Source of the DNA: Pseudoips prasinana | Taxonomy: Eukaryota; Arthropoda; Insecta; Lepidoptera; Nolidae | Assembly (NCBI GenBank): GCA_951640165.1 | Contig: OX621250.1 | Span: 15,091,501 to 15,155,500 of the forward strand | DNA length: 64,000 bases | Direction: 5' to 3' | Shown: piece by piece, positions 30,768-42,266 of the stretch | Numbering within the stretch: the stretch's first letter is position 1 | Layout of the letters: each line of letters begins with the position of its first letter | The notes under the pieces: generated by a model | Told to the model about the DNA's origin: nothing | Seen by the model: only the letters and a program-made list of their open reading frames with translations | The model's database searches: none | Position numbers and translations under genes: made by a program

Positions 30768-31078
30768 AATAAAATCGTAGGAAAGTCAAAACTGTACATT
30801 GAATATTTTTTTAAAGGATAATTGGGGGGTGATACAGAATCGATATAGAAGCCAAAAATATATATTTTAGAATTTTTGTCTGTTTATCTGTTTGTCTGTA
30901 TGTATGTCCGGGCTAAACTCAAAAAGTACTGCATGGATTTACCTAAAATTTTGCATTAATATTACTAAAAGGCCGGGTCAATATATAGGCTACATATTAT
31001 CACGCTATCACCTAAGGGAGGGAAGCTGTGATAATATATAAAGTTTAACGCGGGTAAAAACGGGGCACCGCTAGTTTT
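30768..31078 (+). repeat. LepB repeat, copy 2
   Basis: Same landmarks as 21608-21919, with GGCCGGGTCAATATATAGGC and a degenerate 3' end AAACGGGGCACCGCTAG. Confidence 0.85.
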
Positions 31079-32078
31079 TAATAAACTTATTTTTATTTTA
31101 GTAGGTTTGCTTGAATAATAAAGTATTTTCTCAAACTTAAAGATCTAAATAACGAAAGCCTCTACGTTATACACTAGAGGATGATCTAGTGCCAGACTTG
31201 CTAAGTCTGTGTCGATTAAAACATTTATTTTAAATTACTTTTGTACAGTTCGGATAGATGGAAAGTGTAGTTTATATTTTAGCTTATTTATAAACCCACT
31301 AGCACTATGTTCGGCTTGAGCATCACTGGGCTACTAATCCATCCTTCGCCCTTTACCTACCATAAATGAATGAATGATTGGATGTTACGAGTTAAATCCC
31401 GGAGTCAACCACTAAGAACTATTGTTCCTAGTACACAGAGGGCAGAATATGTTGCAGGGAGGCTCGCAACTAACCGCGTTATAACAGTGATAGTCCGCGC
31501 GTGATGTGCCCATAGTGGGACGTACTCGCTTGTCATACAATACTTACTTATACCATTATAGCAACATTATGTGTTACCGTTAGGTGTACTTATGGACTAT
31601 TGTGATTTTAATAAGATGCACTATTTTGTATTTAATTAATTAGGAATAAAGTGGCAATATTGAGCCGCTCGTCTCCTTCCCTCTTATATGGTGTAGAAGG
31701 AGATGGCTTGTGTTTTATAATTTCTGTTTGAAAAAAACATAGAACCGACGTTAACACTTCTTTATTACAACCGATTTTATGCAAAGGAGAAATAGCGTAA
31801 CATATATTGTTTTTTTTAATTTTGAGCTACAATATTCGGACTAAGGAACCATTAAACCACATCCATCAAATTTAACCGTCTTTTTATCCATTTTTTATTA
31901 TTACAGTGTTTTATTAGTTCATCATGGAACATTTTAGATAATACTTATGTTTTAAATTTTATATACTGATTATGTAATAAAGACGTGTTATGTATCCACC
32001 CACGTGGCTAGGACTATACCTACATCTTTATGTGTTCCTAAAACGAATGCTACATTTCTAACAAAATAACATTTTCAG
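31079..32078. other. No gene seen
   Basis: About 1 kb of AT-rich sequence. It ends in a pyrimidine-rich acceptor (ACATTTTCAG at 32069-32078) used in the model that follows. Confidence 0.4.
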
Positions 32079-32170
32079 CGCACAATTACGACACGACTCC
32101 GGCACGCGCCACTAATCCAGCACACAGAAGTGTCCGCGCCAGTCGTGACATACCCAACGGGCGCCCGTAA
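32079..32170 (+). CDS. Candidate terminal coding exon
   Basis: The acceptor ACATTTTCAG opens a phase-1 frame reading HNYDTTPARATNPAHRSV, then RASRDIPNGRP and TAA at 32168-32170. The block is clearly more GC-rich than its surroundings and has no repeat match in the window. No partner exon was identified and the product is unknown. A second frame is also open over much of the block, so this is tentative. Confidence 0.3.
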
Positions 32171-32869
32171 TCTACAATATATTGCGTACACTTAGCGACT
32201 CTTTAAAGACCTTTTAAGGTAGAAATTTTAAGATGATGATCGCCACGTTCATAATTAAGATTGTTTGGATAGTGAGCTCGTGATGTAGTGGGTGGGTTCC
32301 GCTTCCGAGGTCAGGGTGGTCTAGGACTAATTTGGACATGCTCCTGAGAATTTTTAATTTTGGATTAGGCAGAGATGTATGATGTTATTGCATCTGGAAT
32401 ATATTACCAAAATGGGTACGTTTGGTTAAAATTTAAAAGTGGGTACACCGCGCAACAAAAGTAGCTATTGAGGGACTAAAAATACGAATTATTTAAAACC
32501 CGGTATCAATATATAATTATTTAATATGTAATTAGGTTCTATAAAACTATTGTAACCAAATACCGAAATTAATTTATTAATAATTTGATAATCTTCAGAT
32601 TTACAAATCTGCCTTGTCTATGTTTTAAGACTAGGAAAATTTGTTTTTCGTATTTAAGGGCAGTACAAGTGAAACTTAGTTACTCATTACGACTTGTACT
32701 GTACCAACAGGTTGAATTCAAGTTTATCTGCGTGTTTTCGAGCGTCTACGTGCTACCTAGGGGACGTAAAATTGTGTGTCCCAATTGAAGTCATGACAAT
32801 GGTGGTCGTTATATTAAAGTAATGATAGTGGGATTATATTGGTCTGCACCAAGGATAGGATAACTTTTA
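32171..32869. other. No gene seen
   Basis: AT-rich, with a short plus-strand ORF at 32585-32788 that has no recognisable domain or coding bias. Confidence 0.4.
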
Positions 32870-32975
32870 GTAATAGCAGTACACCCTGTGTATCCGCTGT
32901 GTCGTCTGTCTGATGGGTTATGTCTTACCGTAATAGGTAGACAGTGATTTTTCACACAGCGTGTACTGCTATTAC
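32870..32975. repeat. 106 bp MITE-like inverted repeat
   Basis: GTAATAGCAGTACAC at 32870-32884 and its exact complement at 32961-32975; GCTGTGT and ACACAGC inside pair as well. Single copy in this window. Confidence 0.6.
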
Positions 32976-34435
32976 CACTATAACTGGATAACTACAATTA
33001 ATAGAAATAAAAATTTATGAAAATTAATTAAGACCTGTCATATAAAGGACCTGATTGATCCTTTTTATTAATTTATTTCTACACTGTTGTCAAAATTGTT
33101 CAAGCCATCTAGTACGCCTCTGGCATGGCTGGATAACTTTAGTATAATGACTACAGCTAGAACTGAGAGTATAACATTCCCTGCGAAGTTGCTAAAAATT
33201 AACCACGTTTTATGGTCACCCATTTATATTCTGACTGCATTCTTAGGCGATTAACCTAAAGGATAGTTTAAGAAACGGGTAATTGGCTTTGAGCGACTCA
33301 ATTACTAACAAAAGTAAAAGAAATAATGTGAATTTTAATTTAGCTATATTAATATATTTTTATAAATTATCTTATAACTGTACAATAAAATAAAAAATGC
33401 ACGAAATAATCCATAATACAAAGCGAGCTTAAACATTGCTTAAACTAAAACGTACCAGGAAGCTAATGGCCTAACCATAACCAAGTAGAGGCAAGTTCTT
33501 TATGGCTATGTCGGGTACGGTAGCGACGTGTGTGGCATCCCCAGATACTTTATATAACACAACTGGACGATCCCCATATCTCAACGGGAAGTATTTTGCA
33601 TGCAGCTACCACCTATCTTTTGAAACAATCTGAAAACGCAAACATCATATCACCAAACAACTTATAAATAATACAAAAACCGAAAGAAACTCAACACTAA
33701 CATCTTAATAACAAAGTTGGTTTTGCTTTGTGTTCTAGTAAGATTTATGTCCTTGTATTTTGCGCAGAGTTTTCCAAACGCATTATTTATCTTAAATTCG
33801 TAATTGCTGATTGTGAACAATGAAGGGAATCTTCCAAAGCTTGATGTTACGTATGGTATGGTGGCACGTTGTTTGTTCACGTAATAAGTTCTGTGTTCCA
33901 GTACTTTAAATTATGTTTATTTCAATAAAAGTAAACCGATAAGTAATACAATCAACTAGGAGTGAGTAAACTAGATTTTTTAAAGGACTCACGAAGGACT
34001 TAGCCAACGCATAAGCCTTGCGATCCAAAGAGGTAGCGTCGCTAGCTTTTTGGGCACCTTACCCGCAGATGGCGACTTGAAAGCGGTTTTTTACCTGTAA
34101 GTCATACTTTTATTTGTAATTTAGTATTTTGATTTTAAGTTTTTAATTATAATTTTAGTTTGTACGTAGTTTTAATCTATTTTCTATATTTATATTAGTA
34201 TAGTTTTCAATGTGTTAATAAATATAACATAATAATTGTAACTAATGGACACGAAGCCTACCCGAATAACCTAACATTTATGGGCCACAAAAATAGATTT
34301 CCTGTGAGGGAATCGAACCCAAAACTCGAAGGCATCTAGCTAGTAGTGAGTGACTGCTTTTTGTACCTACCTCCTACCTGGATGTAATCTATAACCGACG
34401 ATATAATTATGTCTTTGTAAATTGCCGGTTATAAT
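32976..34435. other. Mostly featureless; possible LINE scrap at 33960-34085
   Basis: AT-rich. A 43-codon ORF from 33502 (MAMSGTVATCVASP) has no splice or family support. The GC-richer 33990-34085 patch may be old LINE sequence. Confidence 0.35.
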
Positions 34436-34670
34436 ACAACAGGGCACATAGCTCGTAGAACCGACGGCCGATGGGGCAGAAAGGTTCTCGAGTGGCGACC
34501 ACGAACCGGATGACGCAGCGTGGGCAGGCCTACAAGGTGGACCGACGATCTTGTGCGGGTCGCGGGAATCCGCTGGATGCGGGCAGCGCAGGACCGGCTA
34601 TTGTGGAGATCGTTGGGGGAGGCTTTTGTCCAGCAGTGGACGTCTTTCGGCTGATATGATGATGATGAAT
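34436..34670 (+). repeat. RTE-type LINE 3' end, plus strand
   Basis: GGGCACATAGCTCGTAGAAC, GGCAGAAAGGTTCTCGAGTG, ATTGTGGAGATCGTTGGGGG and the (GAT)n tail. It gives the family's end as GGCTGATATGATGATGATGA. Confidence 0.9.
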
Positions 34671-34689
34671 ACAAATATACACAAATAAC

Positions 34690-34775
34690 TCTTCAGTCTG
34701 GGATCGAACCCGAAACATAATATCGCTGAGGTGGTAGCGAAGCGACTATCTGGAGCACTGCACCGCACATGTTGT
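34690..34775 (-). repeat. SINE head, minus strand
   Basis: TCTGGGATCGAACCCGAAAC (reversed B-box) then GGTGGTAGCGAAGCGACTAT. Confidence 0.55.
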
Positions 34776-35292
34776 CACTCTTCATTGAATAGTTGTATAC
34801 AGAACTTTTAATAAATAGGGTGTCCCTCCAACCACTGTGGAAGCGACCTGGACTCGGCCCAGGCTGGTATGCGAAGGCATTCCTCATGTCTCATTAAAAT
34901 TAAAAAAAAAACAGATGATTTCTATATTATACAATAAATAAAATAGAGGTACGAAAAGTAAATAAATATAATCTTCCAATTAAAGTAAAACTTAAAAAAT
35001 CTAAGTCTAAGTACGAAGACGTAAGACTTTCATCATTAGATTTTATTTTATATATGTATGAGGTAAGCTACCGAAGCTTACCTCGAGCCAAATACTGACT
35101 GGTTTTAGATATGATCTAGATTCAGGATAAAGGATTATGAGATGGCAGCGATATGAATAATCTCTAATGTAGTATTACGTTCGTAGTCACTCACTATTCC
35201 ACTTGTCAAACAAGTTGGTAAGAACATTGAATAAGTAACAGGTAGTATTCAAGTAGTAATTCAAGATTTTAAGTCTATATTCTATTCTGTGA

Positions 35293-35420
35293 CTTATGTA
35301 CAGACGCCAGCACAGCCCATCCACCTACCCCAATCTGTCAAATTTCTTTTATAGATTTTCAACTTTATCACAAAAGCATACACTTACAATTGGGGAAATT
35401 TGACAGATTGACAGGTAAAT
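35293..35420. mobile_element. MITE-1 copy, right arm truncated
   Basis: ACAGACGCCAGCAC..CCTACCCCAATCTGTCAAAT then TTGGGGAAATTTGACAGATTG, after which the arm stops short; the LINE follows directly. Confidence 0.75.
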
Positions 35421-35448
35421 ACGAAATATGTATTGTCCTTTTAGTTTT

Positions 35449-37046
35449 ATTTTCCAGAAGCATTGAAATTGTCTATTGTTAAACCGCTCTTCGAAAAAGG
35501 AGACAAAATACTAATGTTCAATTATAGGCCGGTGACGTTGATATCCATATTGTCAAAGGTTTTTGAAAAGGTATTCTACACTAGGTTAATTTATTATTGT
35601 GAAAAAAATTAATATCATCCAAGACGAGCAAAATGGATTTCGCAAAAATCACAGCACCTCCTTGGCAGCTTTTCAACTTATAAAGACCATGACTGATTGT
35701 ATTGAGGAAAACATACCAGTTTCAGTTATTTTCATGGATCTCATATCCATGAAAATAACTGAAACTGGTATGCTTTCGATTTTGTATGTCATAAACGCTT
35801 GGTCGACAAACTTTTTGCTTACGGAATCCGGGGATTAGCACATAACTGGTTAGAATCATATGTAGAAAAAAGGCGACAATGCGTTAGAGTTTCTAAATAT
35901 AATGAACGTTCTAACTGGAACGTACTGGAATCATCACTATCAAATTACCTGGAAAACAAACATGGTGTACCCCAGCGTAGTATACTGGGTCCACTTTTAT
36001 TTCTATTGTACATCAACGACCTGCCCAGTGCTTTAAATCATAAATGCGTGTTATTTGCTGATGACACCTCGATTGTGGTAAAGGGTACTAACAGACGTGA
36101 CTATGAATCCGATATAAATAAGGCTCTTGCCACAGCTATCGAATGGCTCTCAATGAATAAGCTGCGGGTTAATATACAAAAAACTCATTTCATGCAATTA
36201 CATACCTACAAATCAAAACCTCTAAAGCTAAATATTTCATACGATGGGGTGACAGTGTCAGAAACAGGGATTTATAAGTTCCTCGGCATCACAATCGATC
36301 GTTTTTGTAATTGGAAAAGTCACATAGCAGATACCTGTTCAAGATTAAATAGTTTTGTATATCCGTTGAGACGAATAAGACAAGTGGTTTCTAAAGAAGC
36401 CGCAATGACGGCATATTATGGGTATGTTGGTTCCATACTACGTTATGGTATTATCATTTGGGGCAGAAGTGTAGACATAGACGATGTGTTTATAATACAA
36501 AATAAATGCCTATGAGCCATATTTGGGCTGCAACAAATAGATTCTTGCCGGCCATTTTACAGGCAATATAAAATTTTAACTGTGCCATGCTTGTATATTT
36601 TGGATGCATGTATATTTGTATTTAAGCATAAGAACCTATTTCAGGAAGCCTCTAGTTCTTATAGTAGACGGGCGCGTCATCAGCATAAATTATGCAGACC
36701 TTTGACTAAACTGACTTTTACATCTAATAATAGTTATACAATGTGTATTAAAATATTCAATAAGATTCCTAATAATTTTAAATCAATGACATTTTCTAAA
36801 TTTAAAAAAGAGTTAACGCGGTGGCTTGCTGCAAAATGTTTCTATAGCATTCATGATTTCTTTGAATTTAAATTATAAATTGACATTATATTGTTAGATT
36901 GTGCTGTTGAAAAACAAGAATGTATTTAGCTTCATAAAATATTTGTACCCTCGTAAGAGCAAAACATAGTGGGCCATGATTAATTTATAACACCTTTAAT
37001 GTACCTGTGTTTGTTGTCAAATAAACATTATTCTTATTCTTATTTC
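35449..37046 (+). pseudogene. Decayed Jockey/CR1-like LINE, RT domain to 3' tail
   Basis: 5'-truncated at the reverse transcriptase: FPEALKLSIVKPLFEKGD and NYRPVTLIS in one frame, NGFRKNHST in the next. Motif A should read FMDLSKAFD, but its middle is replaced by a 28 bp inverted duplication (35712-35772) that shifts the frame; AFDFVCHKRLVDK resumes afterwards. Then HGVPQRSILGPLLFLLYIND and the catalytic FADDTS are intact. A TGA near 36514 interrupts the C-terminal part, which goes on to TRWLAAKCFYSIHDFF. AATAAAC and a TTCTTA-type tail end the element. It would have copied its RNA into DNA at nicked target sites; here it is dead. Confidence 0.85.
35712..35772. repeat. Perfect 28 bp hairpin inside RT motif A
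   Basis: Arms 35712-35739 and 35745-35772 are exact complements with loop CTCAT. The left arm is the original LINE coding text; the right arm takes the place of about two codons. Confidence 0.95.
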
Positions 37047-37072
37047 AGTTTATTTTATTAAGTGAATATTAA

Positions 37073-37260
37073 GACCTAATTGGTCTAACGGTAGCGTATT
37101 CAACGGCGAATTATGAGCCCCGGGTTCAAATTCTAGCAAGAATTCTGTGAAGAAAATGTTTGTGCACACACTCGTGCACTATATTTTGCCCTGAGTAGGT
37201 GTGCTGTGTGGCTGAAGGTGTAGAATATCGCCACCCCATCTCGTATTATCCCTCTGTGTA
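37073..37260 (+). mobile_element. SINE-2 copy
   Basis: GACCTAATTGGTCTAACGGT (A-box), CCCGGGTTCAAATTCTAG (B-box), then TTGTGCACACACTCGTGCAC. It lies 27 bp past the LINE tail. Confidence 0.75.
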
Positions 37261-38057
37261 TTAAAATTATGACCATGTGGCTTGATTGATGCCGAAGACC
37301 AGTGAATCTACTAGGACCAACGCTTAGGGCTACATCCTCGAGGTCTCTTTGCTTCTACATGAATTAGTACTACTATTATTAATACTAGTAATAATAGTTG
37401 ATTGATCAGGCTAAAGACTTCTAACAATTAAGGCGACTGCACGTGTGGCGTAGCGGTTAATAATAATAACAATTTATTTTCAGATAAACATCCATAGTGT
37501 TAGTAACAATTTTTCTTAACCTATGTTAGTACTCCTACTTCATTAGGACTCTTAAGAACTCCTTCATGATGCAGGAGTTATACTTCTCAGCAATGACTTT
37601 TAGGATGCCATTAGTGCTGCTCCGCAATCTACTAAGTAAAGACGCAACCCGCTTTCGCATAATAGTATGAAAGCCGTCCACTCTAGTTTCTGTAAACATG
37701 CTAGAGGCACTACAAAAGCGGGGTAGGCCCAATAGCATCCTAAAGCCATTGTTATAATGAACGCACAGCACATTAAGCGATCTCTGGGTATACCTAACCC
37801 ACAGTCTGCTCGTGTAGAACGTCTGACAGTATGCTTTAAAAAGAGTAACTTTAACATCGTTACTACAGCGAGCAAACCTGCGGGCCAACATATTAGTCCT
37901 GATCGCCATTGCCCTGCGCTCTCTTTCAATATTCACTTGGTCATCAAGGTCCTCGGTAAGGTAGTGGCCTAGATATTTAAATTGGTATACTCGTTTCTAC
38001 TCAACACCATTTAACATTATTGATGGTACAACAGATGGACACTTACCAGAGGCCCTG

Positions 38058-38596
38058 TCTGTGCTCAACTTCCAGTAACGAATATGAACAAACTGCTCAC
38101 CACATCCTGTGGGAGTGTGATCTCTGGCAAAAACAGTGTGATATTATGTTAAACAGCTTGCAACCAATACCTGGAGTAGTTTATTATACGGATCTTGTAG
38201 CAACAAGGAACAACTTCCGTGCGTTTAAGCGCTTTTGCCATACCTACTATTGGAATCAAATATAACAGCTCACTTAGGACCCTTAAATTGATCCTCGGTG
38301 CTTTTGCAGCTGGCTTCTCTAGTTGCAAATCTCTCATTATATGAGGCTATAACCTCTTTACATCATTCTGTCTCCCGCTTTGCTCTGGAGGGAAGTGGAA
38401 CTATTCATTTTCTAGCTCCTCCTTTTTTGTCTTTTTGATTAAATTCGTTGCGGGATCCAAGACAGTTAAAGCGATTCCCCGGGACATGCCTGTGCTTCAC
38501 CGCTCAGTGTCATTTCATTGTGTGCCACTGTTGATCCTGGCTTACAGGAGTTGCAGTGGTGGGTAAGAGGGAGGGAATAGTCCCGTTAAAAAAAAA
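38058..38596 (+). mobile_element. 5'-truncated LINE insertion A
   Basis: Carries the LINE C-terminus (LCSTSSNEYEQTAHHILWEC to CHTYYWNQI and stop at 38263), its 3' UTR and an A-run. It is flanked by 14 bp direct repeats, TACCAGAGGCCCTG at 38044-38057 and TACCATAGGCCCTG at 38597-38610, one mismatch. It lies opposite to the LINE it interrupts. Confidence 0.85.
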
Positions 38597-40380
38597 TACC
38601 ATAGGCCCTGAAAACCAAGTCCATGGTTGTCTGCGTATTTTTCACAAATCGCTACCAGTCTTCTCAAAGCACTAACACTTGGAGCAAGCAATGTCATGTC
38701 GTTAGTGTAACTAAAGTTATTCATGCTAACATTATCAACTGAGCATTCGACCTGGGCACCACTGAGTTCAAGTATCAACTCATTTACATACAGGTTGAAA
38801 AGCTTGGGAGAACTTATCCCACCCTGCCTAACCCTGCATTCCAACCAGTATGTATCCGAGAAACTGTCAGCCCACTTTACGGTGTTGATCTGGTTGGCAT
38901 ACCAGTAATGGAGTAACATTTGTACTTGTGCATGGACACCTGTTTTCTTTAACTTTTGTCACAACATGTCATATGACACCAAGTCAAAAGCTTTTGACAG
39001 ATCCCGAAAACAGGCATAAACCGGAGTGCTTCTCTCTGTATAGTATTGCACAGTGTGCTTGAGACTTAGTATCGCGCTTTCAGTAGAGAGTCCGGGCCGA
39101 AACCCGAACTGTGCGTCATGTATGTTTAATTGCTTTTCAAGTTCCGTGTCAAGCACACTGTCCAATACCTTGGCCACTACTGTAGCTAGAGATATTGGCC
39201 GATAATTACATTTTTGAGATAAGTCCCCTGTTTTATTTTTAACTATTGGCACAACAATAGTCCTCATGAGACTAGCTGGCAGGTAAGAGTGTCTTAGGCA
39301 CAAAGTGTAAAACATTCAAAGTATACGCGGTAAATGTACACCGGCATACTTCAGATGCTCGATGCTGAGCCCATCGTGACCGGGTGACTTGCCTTTCGAC
39401 ATGTTACATATAATATTATTAACTTGTTTTGCCGTTACAATAAATAGTTCACCCGACCCGCCTGTCACAGGACCCGCAGACTTCTTTGAAGGACCCAAAG
39501 GGGACTTTATAGTAAAATGGTTTTTAAAAAGTTCAGCTATCCCCATACTGTCACTCACACCCTTCACACTCGCAGGGAGGCCAGGTCTATGATTTAATTT
39601 ATTTGTAGCCTTCCAAAAGTCCCCAAAGTTTTTCGCCTCCCTGTGCTCAGCGATAACATCCATTTTACTGGATACTGCTCTTTATTGTCCTGACACCATT
39701 TCAACTTTTTCTTCAATATTTTTCTACTCTCACTCATTTCATTATATATTTCACCCGTCCGCGGTCTGTTATGATAAACCCAATATAAAAATTTAGACCT
39801 AGCGTCCCGGTGCACCTCTCGTACATGTTTATTCCATCCAGTAATTAAATATTTTTTTCTACTTAAATAATCCACATTTTTACTACTATCAATAGCCGCT
39901 TCACTTAATACCCTAATAATATTACTGAATAGTATATCGATCCTACTTTTGTGATTAACACAATTACAAACATTAGAACAGCACTGACTGAATTCCTCAG
40001 GAAAATTTATTAATTTTAATTTATTATTACATAACTCAGTATATAAATTTATCTGATGTTTATTTCTCTGACCCCATATTACACTAATTTTATTTTGACT
40101 AGTATCATTAATAAATGTTTTGCATACAATTTCATATAACTCACATTCAATAACCATCGGCAGATGATCAGACCAAAAAGTATCATACAATATGCATTCA
40201 AGTCACCCTGCACAAAAATAGTTCCCACAGAAAAATTATCAACAATAGCACATACCTCACTGAAGCAATCCGTAAAAACGGGCAAGTTGTCCACAAGAAA
40301 GACACGACCGGCAATAGTCACTTTTATCGCACAGAGGCGAGGATTATTGCACTCAATTACAGACACATCCGGAAATACGC

Positions 40381-40732
40381 ACTATACCACGCAATATAAC
40401 AGCTCACTTAGGACCCTTAAATTGATCCTCGGTGCTTTTGCAGCTGGCTTCTCTAGTTGCAAATCTCTCATTTTATGAGGCTATAGCCTCTTTACATCAT
40501 TCTGTCTCCCGCTTTGCTCTGGAGGGAAGTGGAACTATTCATTTTCTAACTCCTCCTTTTTTCTGTTTCTGATTAAATTCGTTGCGGGATCCAAGACAGT
40601 TAAAGCGATTCCCCGGGACATGCCTGAGCTTCACCGCTCAGTGTCATTTCATTGTGTGCCACTGTTGATCCTGGCTTACAGGAGTTGCAGTAGTGGGTAA
40701 GAGGGAGGGACTAGTCCCGTTTAAAAAAAAAA
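40381..40732 (+). mobile_element. 5'-truncated LINE insertion B, same family as A
   Basis: The 3' UTR from ATATAACAGCTCACTTAGGA to GTCCCGTTTAAAAAA matches insertion A closely. A perfect 14 bp target duplication ATCCGGAAATACGC flanks it (40367-40380 and 40733-40746). Confidence 0.95.
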
Positions 40733-40764
40733 ATCCGGAAATACGCTCTTTCGCCATAATAATA

Positions 40765-42044
40765 GGTCTTTACCTATGAAATTGCCGTTTTGTATGAAAA
40801 AATTTAAACGAATTTTTTTCATGAATTTTGTTATTTGTATTAATCGAAGTAATCACCCATGCAATCAATGCATCTTTGCCATCGCAGTGGCAGTTTATTG
40901 ATGCCCTTCTTAAAGAAATCAGCTGGACGGGAGGCAACAAATTCTTCAAAGGCATTTTGTACTGCCTCTCGGGTATTGAATTTTTTTCCCGCCAAGAAGT
41001 TATCCAAATTCTGGAAAAAGTAGTAGTCTGTAGGCGCAAGGTCTGGTGAGTAGGGCGGATGACGGAGAGCTTCCAACCCCAGTTCTTGCAACTTGGAGAC
41101 CGTCTGCTGTGCAGTATGAGGTCGCGCGTTGTCGTGCAGGAGCAGCGGAGACGAGCGATTGACCAATGCTGGTTGGAGATGCGCCAGCTTCTCCATCATT
41201 GTGCTCAGTTCTTCACAGTACACATCTGCAGTAATGCTCACCCCGTTTGGTAAGAAGCTGTGATGAATCACACCGGCGCTAGACCACCAAACAGTGACCA
41301 TCACTTTTCTAGGGGTAAGTTTTCGTTTAGGGCATTGTTTAGGTGCTGAACCAGGATCCAACCAACTTGCTGAGCGCTTGCGGTTATCAAACAGAATCCA
41401 TTTTTCATCGCAGGTAACAATGCGGTTCAAAATTCCTTCATTTGTGTGTCTGTTGAGCAGTGCAAGGCACGTCTCGACGCGTACTTCGCGCTGGCGATCA
41501 TTGAGTTCGTGGGGCACCCATTTGTCAAGCTTTTTTACCTTGCCAATTTGACGCAAATGGACCAATATTGTTTTGACGCTAACGTCGAAAGCTGCTGCTA
41601 ATTCAGCCGTAGATTGTGTATCATCAGCTTCCACAACCGCCTTTAATTCGTCATTGTCGACCAAAGTCTTCGGACGACCGCGAGGTTCATTTTTCAGGTC
41701 GAAATTTCCAGAACGGAAGCGAGCAAACCAATAACAGGTGGTGCGTTGGTTTGTAGTGTTAGCTCCGTAAACGTCGTTGATGTTGCGTGCCGCTTGTGCC
41801 GCGTTGCTGCCACGACGGTACTCATATTCCATAATTACTCGAATTTTTAACGTATCCATGATGACGAAAAAGATTGAAATGCGATGAAAATGTAACACTA
41901 ATCAATAAAGAAATGACTACTTTTGGAAAAAAGAATCCATGTTTTTAAAATAAAATTAATTTGAAATTAGAATTCTTAGCCAAACAAAAATTATTTTGAT
42001 TTGAAATGGCCAGTACTGCAGAACGGCAATTTCATAGGTAAAGA
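40765..42044 (-). mobile_element. Mariner element, copy 2 (1,280 bp)
   Basis: Same element as 2257-3538. TA at 40763-40764 and 42045-42046 flanks it, but the last two bases of the right inverted repeat (CC) are missing. It sits in the endonuclease domain of the minus-strand LINE. Removing it with one TA leaves the LINE frame open (GGVVI then LLWRKS). Confidence 0.95.
40840..41898 (-). CDS. Mariner transposase with intact DD34D triad
   Basis: 352 codons without a stop. D164 (TCDEKWI), D256 (HDNARPH) and D291 (PTDYYF) are all present with 34 residues between the last two, so the catalytic site looks complete, unlike copy 1. By eye it differs from copy 1 at residues 66 (Phe for Ile), 141 (Val for Gly) and 256 (Asp for Asn). 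The DNA-binding N-terminus and WVPHEL linker are unchanged. The protein cuts and joins DNA at the element's inverted repeats as a dimer, in known family members. It may still be able to mobilise relatives, although its own right tip is two bases short. Confidence 0.95.
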   Translation of the reverse strand: MLHFHRISIFFVIMDTLKIRVIMEYEYRRGSNAAQAARNINDVYGANTTNQRTTCYWFARFRSGNFDLKNEPRGRPKTLVDNDELKAVVEADDTQSTAELAAAFDVSVKTILVHLRQIGKVKKLDKWVPHELNDRQREVRVETCLALLNRHTNEGILNRIVTCDEKWILFDNRKRSASWLDPGSAPKQCPKRKLTPRKVMVTVWWSSAGVIHHSFLPNGVSITADVYCEELSTMMEKLAHLQPALVNRSSPLLLHDNARPHTAQQTVSKLQELGLEALRHPPYSPDLAPTDYYFFQNLDNFLAGKKFNTREAVQNAFEEFVASRPADFFKKGINKLPLRWQRCIDCMGDYFD

Positions 42045-42224
42045 TATTACAACTCCACCGTAGGGTCGACCTCTAAGTATGCCCTCAGAGGTGTCAACAG
42101 CTGATATGCCGCTGTACGCAAAGTCCTGGTCAATGGTGCCGAGAAGCGGGATCTCGTGAGGGAGCAACCATGTCTCTTGCAAAGCTATAATATCCGCCGA
42201 CTTACATATGTAAAATTTGTTTGA

Positions 42225-42266
42225 ATGAAAAGTTTGAATGAACCATTGTTCATTCAAACTTTTCAT
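42225..42266. repeat. Perfect 18 bp hairpin in the LINE endonuclease region
   Basis: Arms 42225-42242 and 42249-42266 around CCATTG. They encode, on the minus strand, MKSLNE and its inverted partner just before the conserved CKSADIIALQE. Confidence 0.85.

Noticed and set aside
34429..34718. Several 62-81 codon ORFs on both strands
   Set aside because: All fall in an RTE-type LINE 3' end; only the LINE's own frame is meaningful.
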